A stretch of 64,000 nt of DNA from Sphaerochaeta sp. Its GTDB lineage: Bacteria > Spirochaetota > Spirochaetia > Sphaerochaetales > Sphaerochaetaceae. The stretch's first letter is position 1. Each line of letters opens with the position of its first letter. The notes below the pieces were generated by a model that did not search any database, was not told where the DNA came from, and saw nothing but the letters and a program-made list of their open reading frames with translations. Positions 46,021 to 55,372 of this stretch are shown here, piece after piece. Location: NCBI GenBank assembly GCA_022482495.1, contig JAKVPA010000003.1, positions 62,001-126,000 on the forward strand, read 5' to 3'. The position numbers and the translations under genes were made by a program.

Positions 46021-47277
46021 ATGAGGTATTTCTTCGACCCCCATTGTCACGTGATGACGTTGCAGCACCCCAATCTGGTAAGTTTCATCAACTCCATCGA
46101 TTCCAGTCTCCCCGACTTCATCCGAAGCGGGGCGCTCTCACCTTCCTATATCCTCACCGGCAGGAACCTGAACGTCAGCAACATGTTCTCTTCGTTGATG
46201 AACACGCTCCGCGCGTTTGACGGGCCCATCGCCCGCATCTTCGCCCTGATGGAAGACGATCTTGCAGGCGTGTACACACATCGTAATCCGACGCTTCCCT
46301 ACCCCAAAGAACCATTCTTCAGGGATGGGAAGTTCCATTTCCGTGGCATGGAGTTCGACCGTGTCGGCCTCTGTCCGCTTCTGATGGATTTCTCCATCCT
46401 TGAATCGGAGAACCAGAAGATGTACTACACACGTACCGGAGAGAACAAGATCACCGAATACGCCGAAGAGACCGTCCAAGGCATCGAGGAATACTATGCC
46501 CAACGCCCAAACCACCTGTTTGACATCTTCCCGCTCCTTGGCATCAATCCAAAAGCGCATACGCTCCAAGACATCGAACATCTTCTGGACACCTATGTAG
46601 TCACCGATCACGCCATCGTGCGGGAAGAACATACAAGGAAACGGTTCTTCGGCGTAAAGTTCTACCCACCCCTTGGATTCGACGCCTGGCCGAAAGACAA
46701 GGAAGAACGGAAAAAGGTGGAAGCCATTTATACGTTCTGCACCACGTATGACCTTCCCATCATCACCCACTGCGACGACCAGGGCTTCCGAACCTACCCG
46801 ACGAAATACTCATGGGAATGGACCAGTCCAAACCATTATATACCCGCTTTGGAACAATATCCTGAATTGCGGATTGATTTCGCCCATTTTGGAACCCAAT
46901 ACAATGGGTTGTCCAAGGCAAATCTCAACTCCCTGGCAGCCACCGTCGCCGGCCAACCACGATCCCCGTGGTTCTACCAGATCATCGACCTGATGAAGAT
47001 CTATCCTCATGTGATGAGCGACTTCTCGTTCTCCGGAACCATCGAGACATTTTATGCCGAGGTGCTTTCCTTCCTGAATGCCCAGGATGATGAGACACGG
47101 GAACACCTCAAGGGACGGATGATGTTCGGAAGTGATTTTTCCATCAACCTGCTGAAAGTGGAGTCCTATCTGGAATACTACGAACTGTTCGCCCGAAGCG
47201 GTTTCTCCGACCAGGATGTGATCCGCTTCGCCCAGGCCAATCCGATGGCGTTCCTCGGACTGAAGGAGCACGAATGA
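46021..47277 (+). CDS. Amidohydrolase-superfamily metal-dependent hydrolase
   Basis: 418 residues. The start MRYFFDPHCHVMTLQHPNL gives the HxH metal pair of the first beta-strand. Further ligand candidates occur in order: Lys in RKRFFGVKFYPPLGFDAW, His in PIITHCDDQGF, His in RIDFAHFG and Asp in RMMFGSDFSINLL. This is the TIM-barrel hydrolase pattern, close to the amidohydrolase 2 branch (decarboxylases and lactonases). No signal peptide. The substrate cannot be named. A small acidic gene overlaps its stop by four bases. Confidence 0.82.
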   Translation: MRYFFDPHCHVMTLQHPNLVSFINSIDSSLPDFIRSGALSPSYILTGRNLNVSNMFSSLMNTLRAFDGPIARIFALMEDDLAGVYTHRNPTLPYPKEPFFRDGKFHFRGMEFDRVGLCPLLMDFSILESENQKMYYTRTGENKITEYAEETVQGIEEYYAQRPNHLFDIFPLLGINPKAHTLQDIEHLLDTYVVTDHAIVREEHTRKRFFGVKFYPPLGFDAWPKDKEERKKVEAIYTFCTTYDLPIITHCDDQGFRTYPTKYSWEWTSPNHYIPALEQYPELRIDFAHFGTQYNGLSKANLNSLAATVAGQPRSPWFYQIIDLMKIYPHVMSDFSFSGTIETFYAEVLSFLNAQDDETREHLKGRMMFGSDFSINLLKVESYLEYYELFARSGFSDQDVIRFAQANPMAFLGLKEHE

Positions 47278-47477
47278 AACCAAGTGAACTGTTCACACCA
47301 GAAGAGATCACCTTTCTCTCCCGTATCCCCCGTCTGTTTTTGTTGGATTTTGAAGGGGATGAAGAGCTGGATGACGATGATCTGGATGAGATATTCGACG
47401 CCGTGATGGAAACCGAGCAGTCGGCTTCGGACACTGCCATCCAGGAGCGGATTCTTGACGCCATCCAGAAGGCATGA
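47274..47477 (+). CDS. Small acidic protein of unknown function
   Basis: 67 residues beginning in the ATGA overlap with the amidohydrolase stop, which supports coupled translation. The middle is very acidic (DFEGDEELDDDDLDEIFD), flanked by short amphipathic helices. No family is recognised. Possible partner or regulator of the upstream enzyme, by context only. Confidence 0.6.
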   Translation: MKPSELFTPEEITFLSRIPRLFLLDFEGDEELDDDDLDEIFDAVMETEQSASDTAIQERILDAIQKA

Positions 47478-47504
47478 AAAAACCGGAGACGACATCGCCT
47501 CCGG
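47475..47504 (-). terminator. Terminator of perR-rubrerythrin
   Basis: On the minus strand CCGGAG and CTCCGG (with further inner pairing GCGA/TCGT) form a hairpin followed by TTTTTT. It lies about 20 bases after the rubrerythrin stop and overlaps the end of the convergent small gene. Confidence 0.75.
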
Positions 47505-47524
47505 CATACCGAGTTTTCCAGAAC

Positions 47525-48067
47525 CTAGTAGTTCTTGGCAACCAGCTCGAAATAGGCCTGCGGATGACCACAAACCGGGCAGACGCCAGGGGCTTTCTTG
47601 CCGATGACGATGTGTCCACAGTTGGAGCATCTCCAGATCTGCTCGCCGTCGCGGCTGAACACCAGACCATCCTGGACGTTCTTCAGCAGGGCGAGATAGC
47701 GTTCCTCGTGGGTCTTCTCAATGGCGGCAACCATCTCGAACAACGTCGCGATCTTGGTGAACCCTTCCTCATGGGCAACCTTGGCGAACCCTTTGTACAT
47801 GTCGGTCCACTCGTAGTTCTCACCAGCGGCAGCGGCCTTCAGGTTGGAAGCGGTATCCGCGATATCACCAGATTCCTGCAGGAGTTTGAACCAGATCTTT
47901 GCATGCTCCTTCTCGTTGTTGGCGGTCTCCTCGAAAATGTTTCCGATCTGCACATACCCTTCCTTGCGGGCTTTCGAAGCAAAGTAGGTATACTTGTTCC
48001 GAGCCTGAGACTCACCGGCAAACGCCGTCTGCAAATTCTTTTCCGTCTGCGATCCTTTCAGTTCCAT
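47525..48067 (-). CDS. rbr: Rubrerythrin (non-haem di-iron peroxidase)
   Basis: 180 residues behind AAGGAG. The ferritin-like domain carries the di-iron Glu residues ([70 protein letters not shown]). The C-terminal rubredoxin domain has both CxxC pairs ([20 protein letters not shown]). It reduces hydrogen peroxide in anaerobes, with electrons from rubredoxin or NADH donors. It lies three bases downstream of the PerR-type repressor gene, a classic oxidative-stress pair. Confidence 0.96.
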   Translation of the reverse strand: MELKGSQTEKNLQTAFAGESQARNKYTYFASKARKEGYVQIGNIFEETANNEKEHAKIWFKLLQESGDIADTASNLKAAAAGENYEWTDMYKGFAKVAHEEGFTKIATLFEMVAAIEKTHEERYLALLKNVQDGLVFSRDGEQIWRCSNCGHIVIGKKAPGVCPVCGHPQAYFELVAKNY

Positions 48068-48070
48068 ACC

Positions 48071-48478
48071 TTACACTCCTTCACAATGATGGAATTTATG
48101 TTGACAATCGGGACAAACCCCCCGGTAGATGACATCTTTGCCCTCCACCAGGTATCCGGAAGCATCAACGATGGTTTCCAGACTTTCGCCCGAAGTTACG
48201 CACAAATCACTAACCCGCCCACAAACCGTACACTGGATATGATAGTGTGAGGAAAGCGTTCTGTCAAAATGTTCAGGCCCGTCTGTGACACGAACCGCAC
48301 GGATCTTTTTCTCATCGACAAGATTGTGGAGGTTCCGATACACCGTGGACCTGCTGATGGACGGATGCTTCCGTGCCACCCGCTGATACACTTCATCAGC
48401 ATTGGGATGATCATCGGACGCAAGCACCGCTTCCAGAACCAATTCCTTTTGTATGGTCTGCCGTTTTTCAGTAATCAT
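48071..48478 (-). CDS. perR: Fur-family peroxide-responsive repressor (PerR type)
   Basis: 135 residues. A winged-helix N-terminal domain (VLASDDHPNADEVYQRVARK, ISRSTVYRNLHNLVDE) precedes the dimerisation domain with regulatory metal ligands in HFDRTLSSHYHIQC and two structural zinc pairs (CTVC, CPDC). PerR senses peroxide by iron-catalysed oxidation of metal-bound His. Linkage to rubrerythrin favours PerR over Fur or Zur. It probably represses its own operon. Confidence 0.9.
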   Translation of the reverse strand: MITEKRQTIQKELVLEAVLASDDHPNADEVYQRVARKHPSISRSTVYRNLHNLVDEKKIRAVRVTDGPEHFDRTLSSHYHIQCTVCGRVSDLCVTSGESLETIVDASGYLVEGKDVIYRGVCPDCQHKFHHCEGV

Positions 48479-48495
48479 ATTTGATTCTTATTAGT

Positions 48496-48524
48496 ACTTT
48501 ATTCTATCAAGGAGAATGTGTCAA
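48496..48524 (-). promoter_or_regulatory. Promoter of perR-rubrerythrin
   Basis: On the minus strand a consensus TTGACA (48524-48519) and TAAAGT (48501-48496) are 17 bases apart. The surrounding AT-rich sequence has an imperfect dyad (TTGAT...ATCAA, 48481-48510) that covers the -10 region and could be a Per-box-like operator; the match to the consensus is weak. Confidence 0.55.
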
Positions 48525-48574
48525 TATTTTTTAGAAAAAGATGGTCCCTTTCGCTGACCATTCTCATCCCAAAC

Positions 48575-48604
48575 AAAAAAGGGACTCCTCTTTCGAGGAA
48601 TCCC
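48575..48604 (-). terminator. Terminator of the repeat-tailed methyltransferase gene
   Basis: On the minus strand GGGATTCCTC and GAGGAGTCCC pair over ten bases (one G-T wobble) with a GAAA loop, followed by TTTTTT. It lies just after the stop at 48628. Confidence 0.9.
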
Positions 48605-48627
48605 CTGTATCGGACACTAAATGAAAC

Positions 48628-51021
48628 TTACGTGTCGTCTTTCTTATTCTTCTTGTCGTCATCAAGCCAGAAGAAATTATCGTTCTCGTTCTCTCCTCTG
48701 GTCTTGGTGTCACGGAACTTGTCGAATCCATACGGCTTCGGCTTGCGGTCCGGGCGATCCTTTCCAAATCCACCACGGCGATCATCGCTGTAGCGGTCAG
48801 GACGTGAGAATCCACGGTCTCCGCCGAATCCACCACGACGGTTGTCATCACGGCGGCCGAAACCACCACGATCACCATAGCCGCCACGGCTGTCATCACG
48901 ACGCCCATAGCCACCACGATCACCATAGCCTCCACGGCTGTCATCACGACGCCCATAGCCACCACGATCACCATAGCTTCCACGGCTGTCATCACGACGC
49001 CCATAGCCACCACGATCACCATAGCCGCCACGGCGGTCGTCATCACGACGTCCATAGCCGCCACGATCACCATAGCTTCCACGGCTGTCATCACGACGCC
49101 CATAGCCGCCACGATCACCATAGCTTCCACGGCTGTCATCACGACGCCCATAGCCACCACGATCACCATAGCCGCCACGGCGGTCGTCATCACGACGTCC
49201 ATAGCCGCCACGATCACCATAGCTTCCACGGCTGTCATCACGACGCCCATAGCCACCACGATCACCATAGCCGCCACGGCGGTCGTCATCACGACGTCCA
49301 TAGCCGCCACGGTCACCATAGCTTCCACGGCTGTCATCACGACGTCCATAGCCGCCACGGTCGCCATAGCCGCCACGGCGGTCGTCATCACGACGTCCAT
49401 AGCCACCACGATCACCGTATCCACCACGGCGGTCATCATCGCGGCGTCCATAGCCGCCACGGTCACCTCCCCGGCGATCAGAATCTTCGTCTCCGGCATC
49501 AGAAGATTCCGCGTCAGCATCCTCTTCTTCCTCACCTTCGGCATCTTCATCCTGGTCATCATGGTCCTTGCGGCCCTGGCCGTACGGACGAGGCTGGAAC
49601 GCTTTCTTGGCGATGGCCATCCGGTCTTCTTCCGTCTCCGGCTCCGCATCCTCGGACGCATCCGCTTCGGACTCATCCTCAGCATTCTTTGCCGTCTTCG
49701 GCTCGTCATCAGACCAATGGAGCGTCAATACATCGTCATCCGCCTTCTCCTCAGCTTCCGGCTGGGAATCAGCAGACGGTTCGACCGTCTCAGAAGCAGG
49801 AGCTTCCGCTTCCGGCTGGGTTGGAGTCTCGGCATCCGTCTTCACTTCGTCTTCCGGAGCTTCCGTTTTCTTGGAAGCGGACTTCGTCGTTTTGGTGCTC
49901 TTCTTGGTTGTCTTCTTCGCCTTCGGCGCCTCTTGTTCGACATGCTGGTCGGTTTCCGTCACCGCCGCTTCATCCAAACCTTCTTGTTTCTTTTCTTCTT
50001 CACTCATTTGTGGTACATCCTGCTGCACTTCCGCAGCTTCATTCATCGGTGGGAACACCAGTTCATCCTGGTGGAGCCTCACCGTCTCAGTCTTGGCTAA
50101 CAGCCAAGTTCGCGCGGTCCCTTTCTTATGGGCAAATCCTGGTGCTGCGACCTCCCAGGTGATCTCCCTCACATCAAAACCGCTGATCAAGCGCTTGTCC
50201 AACTGGAAACTTCCCAGATTATTCGAGAACAAGAGCAGGCCGTCATCGGCCAACAACACATTCAGCACCCTCAGCCAACGCGCGTAATCGCGCTGTACAT
50301 CAAAGTCCGAATCCATCTTGTGGCTGTTGGAGAACGCCGGAGGATCGAAGATGATCAAATCAAACTTCTTTCCATCCCGAACCGCTCCCCCCACGTATTT
50401 CCATGCGTCCATAGCCACACACGGGCACGCTTCCCCAGAAAACCCATTGTCCTGGAGGTTTTTCCTCGCCCAATCCGTATACGTCGCGGATAAATCGACC
50501 GACACCACCGAACGGGCACCCCCGCCCATCGCGTATACGGAAAACGCGCCCGTATAGGAGAACAGGTTCAGCACCCTCAGCCCTTGGCTATGCTCCCTGA
50601 CCATCTGCCGGGTTACGGCATGGTCCAGGAACAGGCCTGTGTCGATTCGTTTGGTAAGGTCCACGGTGAAGGTCAAACCATTCTCCTTGACCGTGGTGAC
50701 CACCGATGTATCGCTGAGGATTCCATGCTGCTCCCGCCCTTCGCGTTTTTCGCGATGGTAGAAGATCACATGATCCTTCTCGATGTACAGCATGCGTCCA
50801 GCGATGTCGCAGCACGTCTCTCTCGCCGGGTCATCCATTCCGTCCCTGCTGTAATCGGTGATCCTCGCATATTTCCCATAGAGATCCACCGTAACGGGAA
50901 ATTCCTCCAGGTTCCGGTCATACACCCGCATGCAGTCCGTATCATACTTCAGCATCAGGCGGCGTTGCTTCAACGCGTTCGCTTTCAAAATCTTCCCGAA
51001 ATCCTTCTCGAAATATTCCAT
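48628..51021 (-). CDS. Class I SAM-dependent RNA methyltransferase with long disordered tail and RGG/YG repeats
   Basis: 797 residues from ATG 51021 ([20 protein letters not shown]). Residues 1 to about 310 are an RlmI/RlmK-like enzyme: [36 protein letters not shown] (SAM motif I), [30 protein letters not shown] (motif IV DPPAF) and [11 protein letters not shown]. No PUA domain is evident. Residues about 330 to 530 are a Glu/Ala/Lys-rich disordered linker. After that come 13 near-identical units of 16-17 residues, [16 protein letters not shown] or [17 protein letters not shown], then a basic end with [18 protein letters not shown] repeats bind RNA and can drive condensate formation in eukaryotic proteins. 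I infer rRNA binding and tethering; no bacterial precedent is claimed. Confidence 0.88.
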   Translation of the reverse strand: MEYFEKDFGKILKANALKQRRLMLKYDTDCMRVYDRNLEEFPVTVDLYGKYARITDYSRDGMDDPARETCCDIAGRMLYIEKDHVIFYHREKREGREQHGILSDTSVVTTVKENGLTFTVDLTKRIDTGLFLDHAVTRQMVREHSQGLRVLNLFSYTGAFSVYAMGGGARSVVSVDLSATYTDWARKNLQDNGFSGEACPCVAMDAWKYVGGAVRDGKKFDLIIFDPPAFSNSHKMDSDFDVQRDYARWLRVLNVLLADDGLLLFSNNLGSFQLDKRLISGFDVREITWEVAAPGFAHKKGTARTWLLAKTETVRLHQDELVFPPMNEAAEVQQDVPQMSEEEKKQEGLDEAAVTETDQHVEQEAPKAKKTTKKSTKTTKSASKKTEAPEDEVKTDAETPTQPEAEAPASETVEPSADSQPEAEEKADDDVLTLHWSDDEPKTAKNAEDESEADASEDAEPETEEDRMAIAKKAFQPRPYGQGRKDHDDQDEDAEGEEEEDADAESSDAGDEDSDRRGGDRGGYGRRDDDRRGGYGDRGGYGRRDDDRRGGYGDRGGYGRRDDSRGSYGDRGGYGRRDDDRRGGYGDRGGYGRRDDSRGSYGDRGGYGRRDDDRRGGYGDRGGYGRRDDSRGSYGDRGGYGRRDDSRGSYGDRGGYGRRDDDRRGGYGDRGGYGRRDDSRGSYGDRGGYGRRDDSRGGYGDRGGYGRRDDSRGGYGDRGGFGRRDDNRRGGFGGDRGFSRPDRYSDDRRGGFGKDRPDRKPKPYGFDKFRDTKTRGENENDNFFWLDDDKKNKKDDT
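48815..49480 (-). repeat. In-frame tandem repeats of 48 or 51 bases, about 13 copies
   Basis: The repeats encode alternating units containing [15 protein letters not shown] (48 bases) and [16 protein letters not shown] (51 bases). Copies differ by few bases, mostly silent or Ser/Gly changes, and the two unit types alternate in part, which points to recent duplication or recombination. All lengths are multiples of three, so the frame is kept. Confidence 0.92.
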
Positions 51022-51040
51022 GGTCTCTCTATTGGTTCTT

Positions 51041-51068
51041 TTGCAACGTGCATCATATATGATAGAAT
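51041..51068 (+). promoter_or_regulatory. Promoter of the phosphohexomutase-galE operon
   Basis: TTGCAA (51041-51046) and TAGAAT (51063-51068) are 16 bases apart, 26 bases before the ATG at 51095, in the short gap divergent from the methyltransferase gene. Confidence 0.5.
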
Positions 51069-51094
51069 AAAAAAAAGCTAGATGGGGGTCGAAG

Positions 51095-51565
51095 ATGGAA
51101 GACGACGCGCGGAAATTCATCCAGGAACTGGAAGAAAAGCGAGGGTCGAAGATACGTTGGAAGACCTATTCCACGTGGTACGCCAACTCGGACGGGGTCC
51201 AAAGGGAATACGGCGTGTTCCTGTATCGCGCCGGCGATTCGTTCTGGTTTGAGGATTTCGAGCGGATTCCGACGTTTCTGGGCTTCCCCATCAAACAGAA
51301 GAAGGACGCCCCGAAGTACATCAAGTATGAAGCCTCGTTCCCTATGGAACAGGTGAAGGATACCAAACCCGTCACACGGGCGACCGCCGAACGGGTGGCT
51401 GCCGGCAGACTGGAACCCAAATTCGCCAAAACAGCAAACGGCTGGCAGCGCGTCTTCTCCCAGATCGTGGAGATGGTGACGCTTTCCGACGGCACCGTCC
51501 ATTTCTTTGAGTTGATGGACCGCAAGCAATTCCTCGCCCAACTGGCAAGCAAAGGAGAACAGTGA
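51095..51565 (+). CDS. Unrecognised cytoplasmic protein upstream of phosphohexomutase
   Basis: 156 residues with no signal peptide. Visible blocks are [52 protein letters not shown] and [18 protein letters not shown]. The pattern is strand-rich in the middle with a charged C-terminal helix. I do not recognise the family. One base separates its stop from the ATG of the phosphohexomutase gene, so the two are probably translated together, and galE follows. A link to sugar-phosphate metabolism is inferred from position only. Confidence 0.6.
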   Translation: MEDDARKFIQELEEKRGSKIRWKTYSTWYANSDGVQREYGVFLYRAGDSFWFEDFERIPTFLGFPIKQKKDAPKYIKYEASFPMEQVKDTKPVTRATAERVAAGRLEPKFAKTANGWQRVFSQIVEMVTLSDGTVHFFELMDRKQFLAQLASKGEQ

Positions 51566-51566
51566 C

Positions 51567-52898
51567 ATGGGTGCATTCAAAGCGTATGACATCCGCGGCG
51601 TGTATGGCCAGGATTTCACCAAAGACACCGTTTATCGGATCGGGACGTTTCTTCCCGGCCTGCTTCAGGCCTCGTTCGTCGTGGTAGGCCGCGACGTACG
51701 CACATCCAGCCCGGAAATCTTCCAGGCGCTCTGCGACGGCATCACCGACGCGGGATGTGATGTATGGGACATCGGGCTGGCCACTACCCCGATGGTCTAC
51801 TATTCCACCGTGCACTTCAACGCGGAAGCCTCGGTGCAGATCACGGCAAGCCACAACCCGCCGCAGTACAACGGGTTGAAGATCTCCCGCAAAGGGGCCA
51901 TTCCGGTCGGCTACGACACGGGGCTGAAGGAACTGGAACACTTGGTGACCACCCAAGAGGTGAAGAAAGCCGCCGTCAAAGGCAAGGTAATCAAAAAAGA
52001 CGCCCTCACCCCGTACATCGCGTTCCAGAAACAGTACGTGCCGGATGTCTCAAACCTTGACATCAGCATCGACTGCTCCAACGGCATGTCCTCCATTCTG
52101 ATCCACGACCTGCTGGGAGAACGTCCCCACTACCTGTATGACACGCTGGACGGCACCTTCCCCCACCACGAGCCCAACCCGCTTGAGGAGAAGAACTGCA
52201 AAGACCTCGAGGCGGCCGTGCTTGCCAACCACAGTGATGTCGGCGTCATCTACGACGGGGATGCCGACCGGGTGATGTTCATCGATGAACGGGGCCGGTT
52301 CATCCAACCGGACTACATCACCGCCGTCATCGGCAGCGAACTGCTTTCCAAGGAAAAGGGAAATACGCTGGTGGACATCCGCACCAGCCGGTCCACGACG
52401 GAATACCTGGCAAGCCTGGGCTCCAACGTCACCATCTGGAAGGTAGGGCACGCGTTCGCCAAGATGAAGATCCGTGAGATCCACGGCATCTTCGGCGGAG
52501 AACTCGCCGGCCACTATTACTTCCGTGACTTCTTCAACTGCGACAGCGGTATTCTCGCCTCGATGATCGTCCTGAAGGTCGTCGCGCGCCTGAAGAAGGA
52601 AGGAAAGACATTCAGTTCGTTCGTCGACTCCATCGTCAAGTACGCCAACAGCGGAGAGAACAACTTCAAGCTGGTGCACAAGGATGAAGCGATGAAGGCG
52701 TTGTATGACGCGTACGCGCCCAATGCCGACCGTGTGCTGGATTTCGACGGCTACCGCATCGAATACAAAACCTGGTGGTTCAACGTGCGCAAGAGCAACA
52801 CCGAACCCTACCTCAGGCTTGTGGTAGAAGCGAAGGACAAGGCGCTGCTCGACGAGAAATTCGCCGAACTTTCCGCCATCATCAAGCGATTTGATTGA
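51567..52898 (+). CDS. manB: Phosphomannomutase/phosphoglucomutase
   Basis: 443 residues. Alpha-D-phosphohexomutase motifs in order: FKAYDIRGVYGQDF at the start, catalytic phosphoserine in ITASHNPPQYNGLKIS, metal-binding DGDADRVMF, sugar-binding FGGELAGHYYFRDF and phosphate-binding RKSNTEPYLRLVVEA. The bacterial PMM/PGM group acts on both mannose and glucose phosphates, so it could feed glucose-1-phosphate to GlgC or mannose-1-phosphate to GDP-mannose. It lies between the unknown gene and galE, all closely spaced. Confidence 0.93.
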   Translation: MGAFKAYDIRGVYGQDFTKDTVYRIGTFLPGLLQASFVVVGRDVRTSSPEIFQALCDGITDAGCDVWDIGLATTPMVYYSTVHFNAEASVQITASHNPPQYNGLKISRKGAIPVGYDTGLKELEHLVTTQEVKKAAVKGKVIKKDALTPYIAFQKQYVPDVSNLDISIDCSNGMSSILIHDLLGERPHYLYDTLDGTFPHHEPNPLEEKNCKDLEAAVLANHSDVGVIYDGDADRVMFIDERGRFIQPDYITAVIGSELLSKEKGNTLVDIRTSRSTTEYLASLGSNVTIWKVGHAFAKMKIREIHGIFGGELAGHYYFRDFFNCDSGILASMIVLKVVARLKKEGKTFSSFVDSIVKYANSGENNFKLVHKDEAMKALYDAYAPNADRVLDFDGYRIEYKTWWFNVRKSNTEPYLRLVVEAKDKALLDEKFAELSAIIKRFD

Positions 52899-52912
52899 AG
52901 GAGTAACAACCT

Positions 52913-53902
52913 ATGAAAGTACTGCTTTTCGGAGGCGCCGGATACATCGGCACGCACGTCGCCATGGCGTTTTTGGATCGGGGGGATGAAGTCGGCATCT
53001 ACGACAATCTCTCCAGCGGGCTGAAGAGCAACATCAGCCCCAACGCGAAATTCTACGAAGGCGACATCATGGATGCCGAGCACGTGGGAAAGGTGTTGTC
53101 CGAGGGATGGGATGCCGTGGTTCACCTTGCCGCGTTCAAGGCGGCAGGAGAATCGATGCTGAAGCCGGAGAAGTACTCTCTGAACAACATCACCGGTTCC
53201 CTGAATCTGATCACCGAGTGCGTCAAGCACAATGTGATGAACTTCATCCTCTCCTCTTCCGCCGCGGTATACGGGGAACCTGCCTACCTCCCGGTCGATG
53301 AGAAGCATCCCAAGAACCCGACCAACTACTACGGATACACCAAGTACTGCATCGAGCAGAATCTGGAATGGTACTCCAAACTGAAGGGACTCAGGTACGC
53401 GGCGCTCCGGTATTTCAATGCCGCAGGCTATGACTGTGACCTCCGGATGACCGGTCTGGAACGGAACCCCGCCAATTTGATCCCCGTCGTGATGGAAGTC
53501 GCCGAGGGCAAACGCCCCAATCTGCTGGTATACGGCAACGACTATCCCACCGAGGATGGCACCGGAGTACGTGATTACGTGCACGTCAGCGACCTTGCCG
53601 ACGCCCATGTGATGGCGGCGGACTACCTGCTGAAGAACGGAGAGAACCTGGTGGTGAACCTCGGCTCGGAGACCGGACTTTCCGTCCAGCAGATTCTGGA
53701 CGCCGCCCGTCGCATCACCGGTCGCCCGATCCCGGCCCAGTACGTCGCCCGTCGCGCCGGCGATCCTGCCAAACTGGTGGCCACCAGCAAACTGGCCCAC
53801 AAACTGCTCGGATGGGAAGCGGGCCGCAGCGACCTGAACACCATCATCAGCTCCACCTGGGCGGTATATGAGGAGAACATGCGCAAGTTCGGAAAAATCT
53901 GA
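52913..53902 (+). CDS. galE: UDP-glucose 4-epimerase
   Basis: 329 residues with GAAGGAG ahead. Extended SDR features: NAD-binding GGAGYIGTHVAMAF, DNLSSG, Ser-Tyr-Lys catalytic triad (LSSSAAVYG, NYYGYTKYC), LRYFNAAGYD and DGTGVRDYVHVSDLADAH. It interconverts UDP-glucose and UDP-galactose, connecting galactose released by the GH112 enzyme to glucose metabolism or supplying UDP-galactose for surface glycans. Last gene of its operon; a terminator follows. Confidence 0.95.
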   Translation: MKVLLFGGAGYIGTHVAMAFLDRGDEVGIYDNLSSGLKSNISPNAKFYEGDIMDAEHVGKVLSEGWDAVVHLAAFKAAGESMLKPEKYSLNNITGSLNLITECVKHNVMNFILSSSAAVYGEPAYLPVDEKHPKNPTNYYGYTKYCIEQNLEWYSKLKGLRYAALRYFNAAGYDCDLRMTGLERNPANLIPVVMEVAEGKRPNLLVYGNDYPTEDGTGVRDYVHVSDLADAHVMAADYLLKNGENLVVNLGSETGLSVQQILDAARRITGRPIPAQYVARRAGDPAKLVATSKLAHKLLGWEAGRSDLNTIISSTWAVYEENMRKFGKI

Positions 53903-53919
53903 GCCTTTTGTTTTCCCTG

Positions 53920-53959
53920 TCCCCTTCCCCGCTCTTACGGACGAAGGGGAATTTTTTTT
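53920..53959 (+). terminator. Terminator after galE
   Basis: TCCCCTTC and GAAGGGGA pair over eight bases around a 15-base loop, followed by a run of eight T residues. Confidence 0.85.
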
Positions 53960-53988
53960 GAGAAATAAACGCTATTATACATATGTTA

Positions 53989-54006
53989 TTGTGAAGTCAT
54001 TCATAA
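53989..54006 (+). promoter_or_regulatory. Candidate Rex (redox repressor) operator
   Basis: The 18-base site TTGTGAAGTCATTCATAA matches the Rex consensus TTGTGAAnnnnTTCACAA at 13 of 14 defined positions, with correct spacing. It lies about 80 bases ahead of a D-lactate-dehydrogenase-type gene, a standard Rex target in other bacteria. No Rex gene is in the window. Confidence 0.6.
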
Positions 54007-54083
54007 TATTCTTCCAATACTTGAGGAGTACTTTTCGATAACACGTTTCTTCTGTATATTATCAAGCGAGAGGAGAAACGATA

Positions 54084-55109
54084 ATGACACGTATGTTATT
54101 CTACGATACGAAATCATATGACAAGCTGTATTTCGACCAACTGAAAAAAGCGTTTGATGTGGACATCACCTACGTCAGCGTGGAATTGAACGAGCAGACG
54201 GTGACCATGGCAAACGGATACGAGGTGGTGTGCGCGTTCGTCAACGCCACGGTGAACAAACCGGTCATTGGCAAGCTGGTCGCGGGAGGTACCAAGCTGC
54301 TCGCCATGCGGTGCGCCGGATACAACAACGTGGACATCCAGGAGACCTGCGGCAAACTCCATGTGGTGCGGGTTCCCGCGTATTCGCCGTATGCCATCGC
54401 AGAGCACGCCATGGCGCTCCTGCTTACGCTGGTCCGCAAAACCAACCACGCCTATGTACGGACAAGGGAATTCAACTTCTCCCTGGAAGGGCTTGTCGGC
54501 TTTGACTTGCACGGCAAGACGATTGGTGTGGTGGGGACCGGGAAGATCGGAGGGGTGTTCGCCACGATCGCTGGCGGCTTCGGCATGCGGGTGCTTGCCT
54601 ACGACGCCTACCCGAGGAAAGATCTGAACGTTACTTATGTGACGCTGGATCAATTGCTCAAGGAAAGTGACATCATCAGCCTGCACTGCCCGTTGACCCC
54701 GGAAACCCGCCATTTGATCAACGCCCAGCGTATCGGACAGATGAAGGATGGCGCGATCATCATCAACACCAGCCGCGGAGCCTTGGTGGACAGTCAGGCG
54801 CTCTTGGACGCGCTCCGGTCGAAGAAGCTCGGAGGTGCCGCGCTGGATGTATATGAAGAGGAAAAGGACCTGTTCTACCAGGACAACTCCACCAAAATCA
54901 TGGAAGACGCCACCCTGGCGCTTTTGATCAGCATGCCCAACGTCCTGGTCACCAGCCATCAGGCGTTCCTGACCAATGACGCGTTGGAGAACATCGCCAG
55001 AACCACGTTGCAGAACGTCAAGGACTGGAAGGATGGCAAAGACTTGGTCAATGAGGTGTGTGTGGATTGCAAGGAACAGGGAATGCCGCTGAAGCATCCA
55101 TCCAAGTAA
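54084..55109 (+). CDS. ldhA: D-lactate dehydrogenase-type 2-hydroxyacid dehydrogenase
   Basis: 341 residues behind AGAGGAG. The fold is the D-specific 2-hydroxyacid dehydrogenase type: NAD site TIGVVGTGKIGGVFATIAGG, substrate Arg in INTSRGALVDS, catalytic pair with Glu in LDVYEEEKDLFYQD and His in LVTSHQAFLT. The N-terminal KLLAMRCAGYNNVD and YSPYAIAEHAMALLL are typical of LdhA. It reduces pyruvate to D-lactate, re-oxidising NADH in fermentation, which suits the Rex-like site upstream. Confidence 0.93.
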   Translation: MTRMLFYDTKSYDKLYFDQLKKAFDVDITYVSVELNEQTVTMANGYEVVCAFVNATVNKPVIGKLVAGGTKLLAMRCAGYNNVDIQETCGKLHVVRVPAYSPYAIAEHAMALLLTLVRKTNHAYVRTREFNFSLEGLVGFDLHGKTIGVVGTGKIGGVFATIAGGFGMRVLAYDAYPRKDLNVTYVTLDQLLKESDIISLHCPLTPETRHLINAQRIGQMKDGAIIINTSRGALVDSQALLDALRSKKLGGAALDVYEEEKDLFYQDNSTKIMEDATLALLISMPNVLVTSHQAFLTNDALENIARTTLQNVKDWKDGKDLVNEVCVDCKEQGMPLKHPSK

Positions 55110-55121
55110 TCGAAAGAAAAC

Positions 55122-55151
55122 AGAAGGCGGTCCCTCACGGAACCGCCTTCT
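55122..55151. terminator. Bidirectional terminator between ldhA and tRNA-Asn
   Basis: AGAAGGCGGT and ACCGCCTTCT form a ten-base-pair stem. The T-rich tail is on the minus strand (GTTTTCTTTC), so it serves the tRNA better than ldhA. Confidence 0.75.
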
Positions 55152-55156
55152 CGTCG

Positions 55157-55229
<73 letters not shown>

Positions 55230-55242
55230 ATGAACATTAGGT

Positions 55243-55272
55243 AAGATACCGTTTTTCTTGCGTACCTGTCAA
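55243..55272 (-). promoter_or_regulatory. Promoter of tRNA-Asn
   Basis: On the minus strand TTGACA (55272-55267) and TATCTT (55248-55243) are 18 bases apart, about 14 bases before the tRNA 5' end. The remaining gap to 55372 shows nothing else I can name. Confidence 0.6.
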
Positions 55273-55372
55273 TATCAAAAAAGAGGAACAACCAACGGTT
55301 TTTTCGAGAGTTTTCCGATGGCATCTTCTTTCCTCACACTGAGAGGTTTATTCTCATATCCAGTTACAATTG

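Noticed and set aside
48815-49480. CRISPR-like array
   Set aside because: The units are contiguous and coding, without unique spacers, and there are no cas genes.
48564-50162. Long frames in both strands across the repeat region (His-rich on plus, Met/Val/Ala-rich on minus)
   Set aside because: They are frame shadows of the 48/51-base repeats; only the RGG/YG frame joins an enzyme domain.
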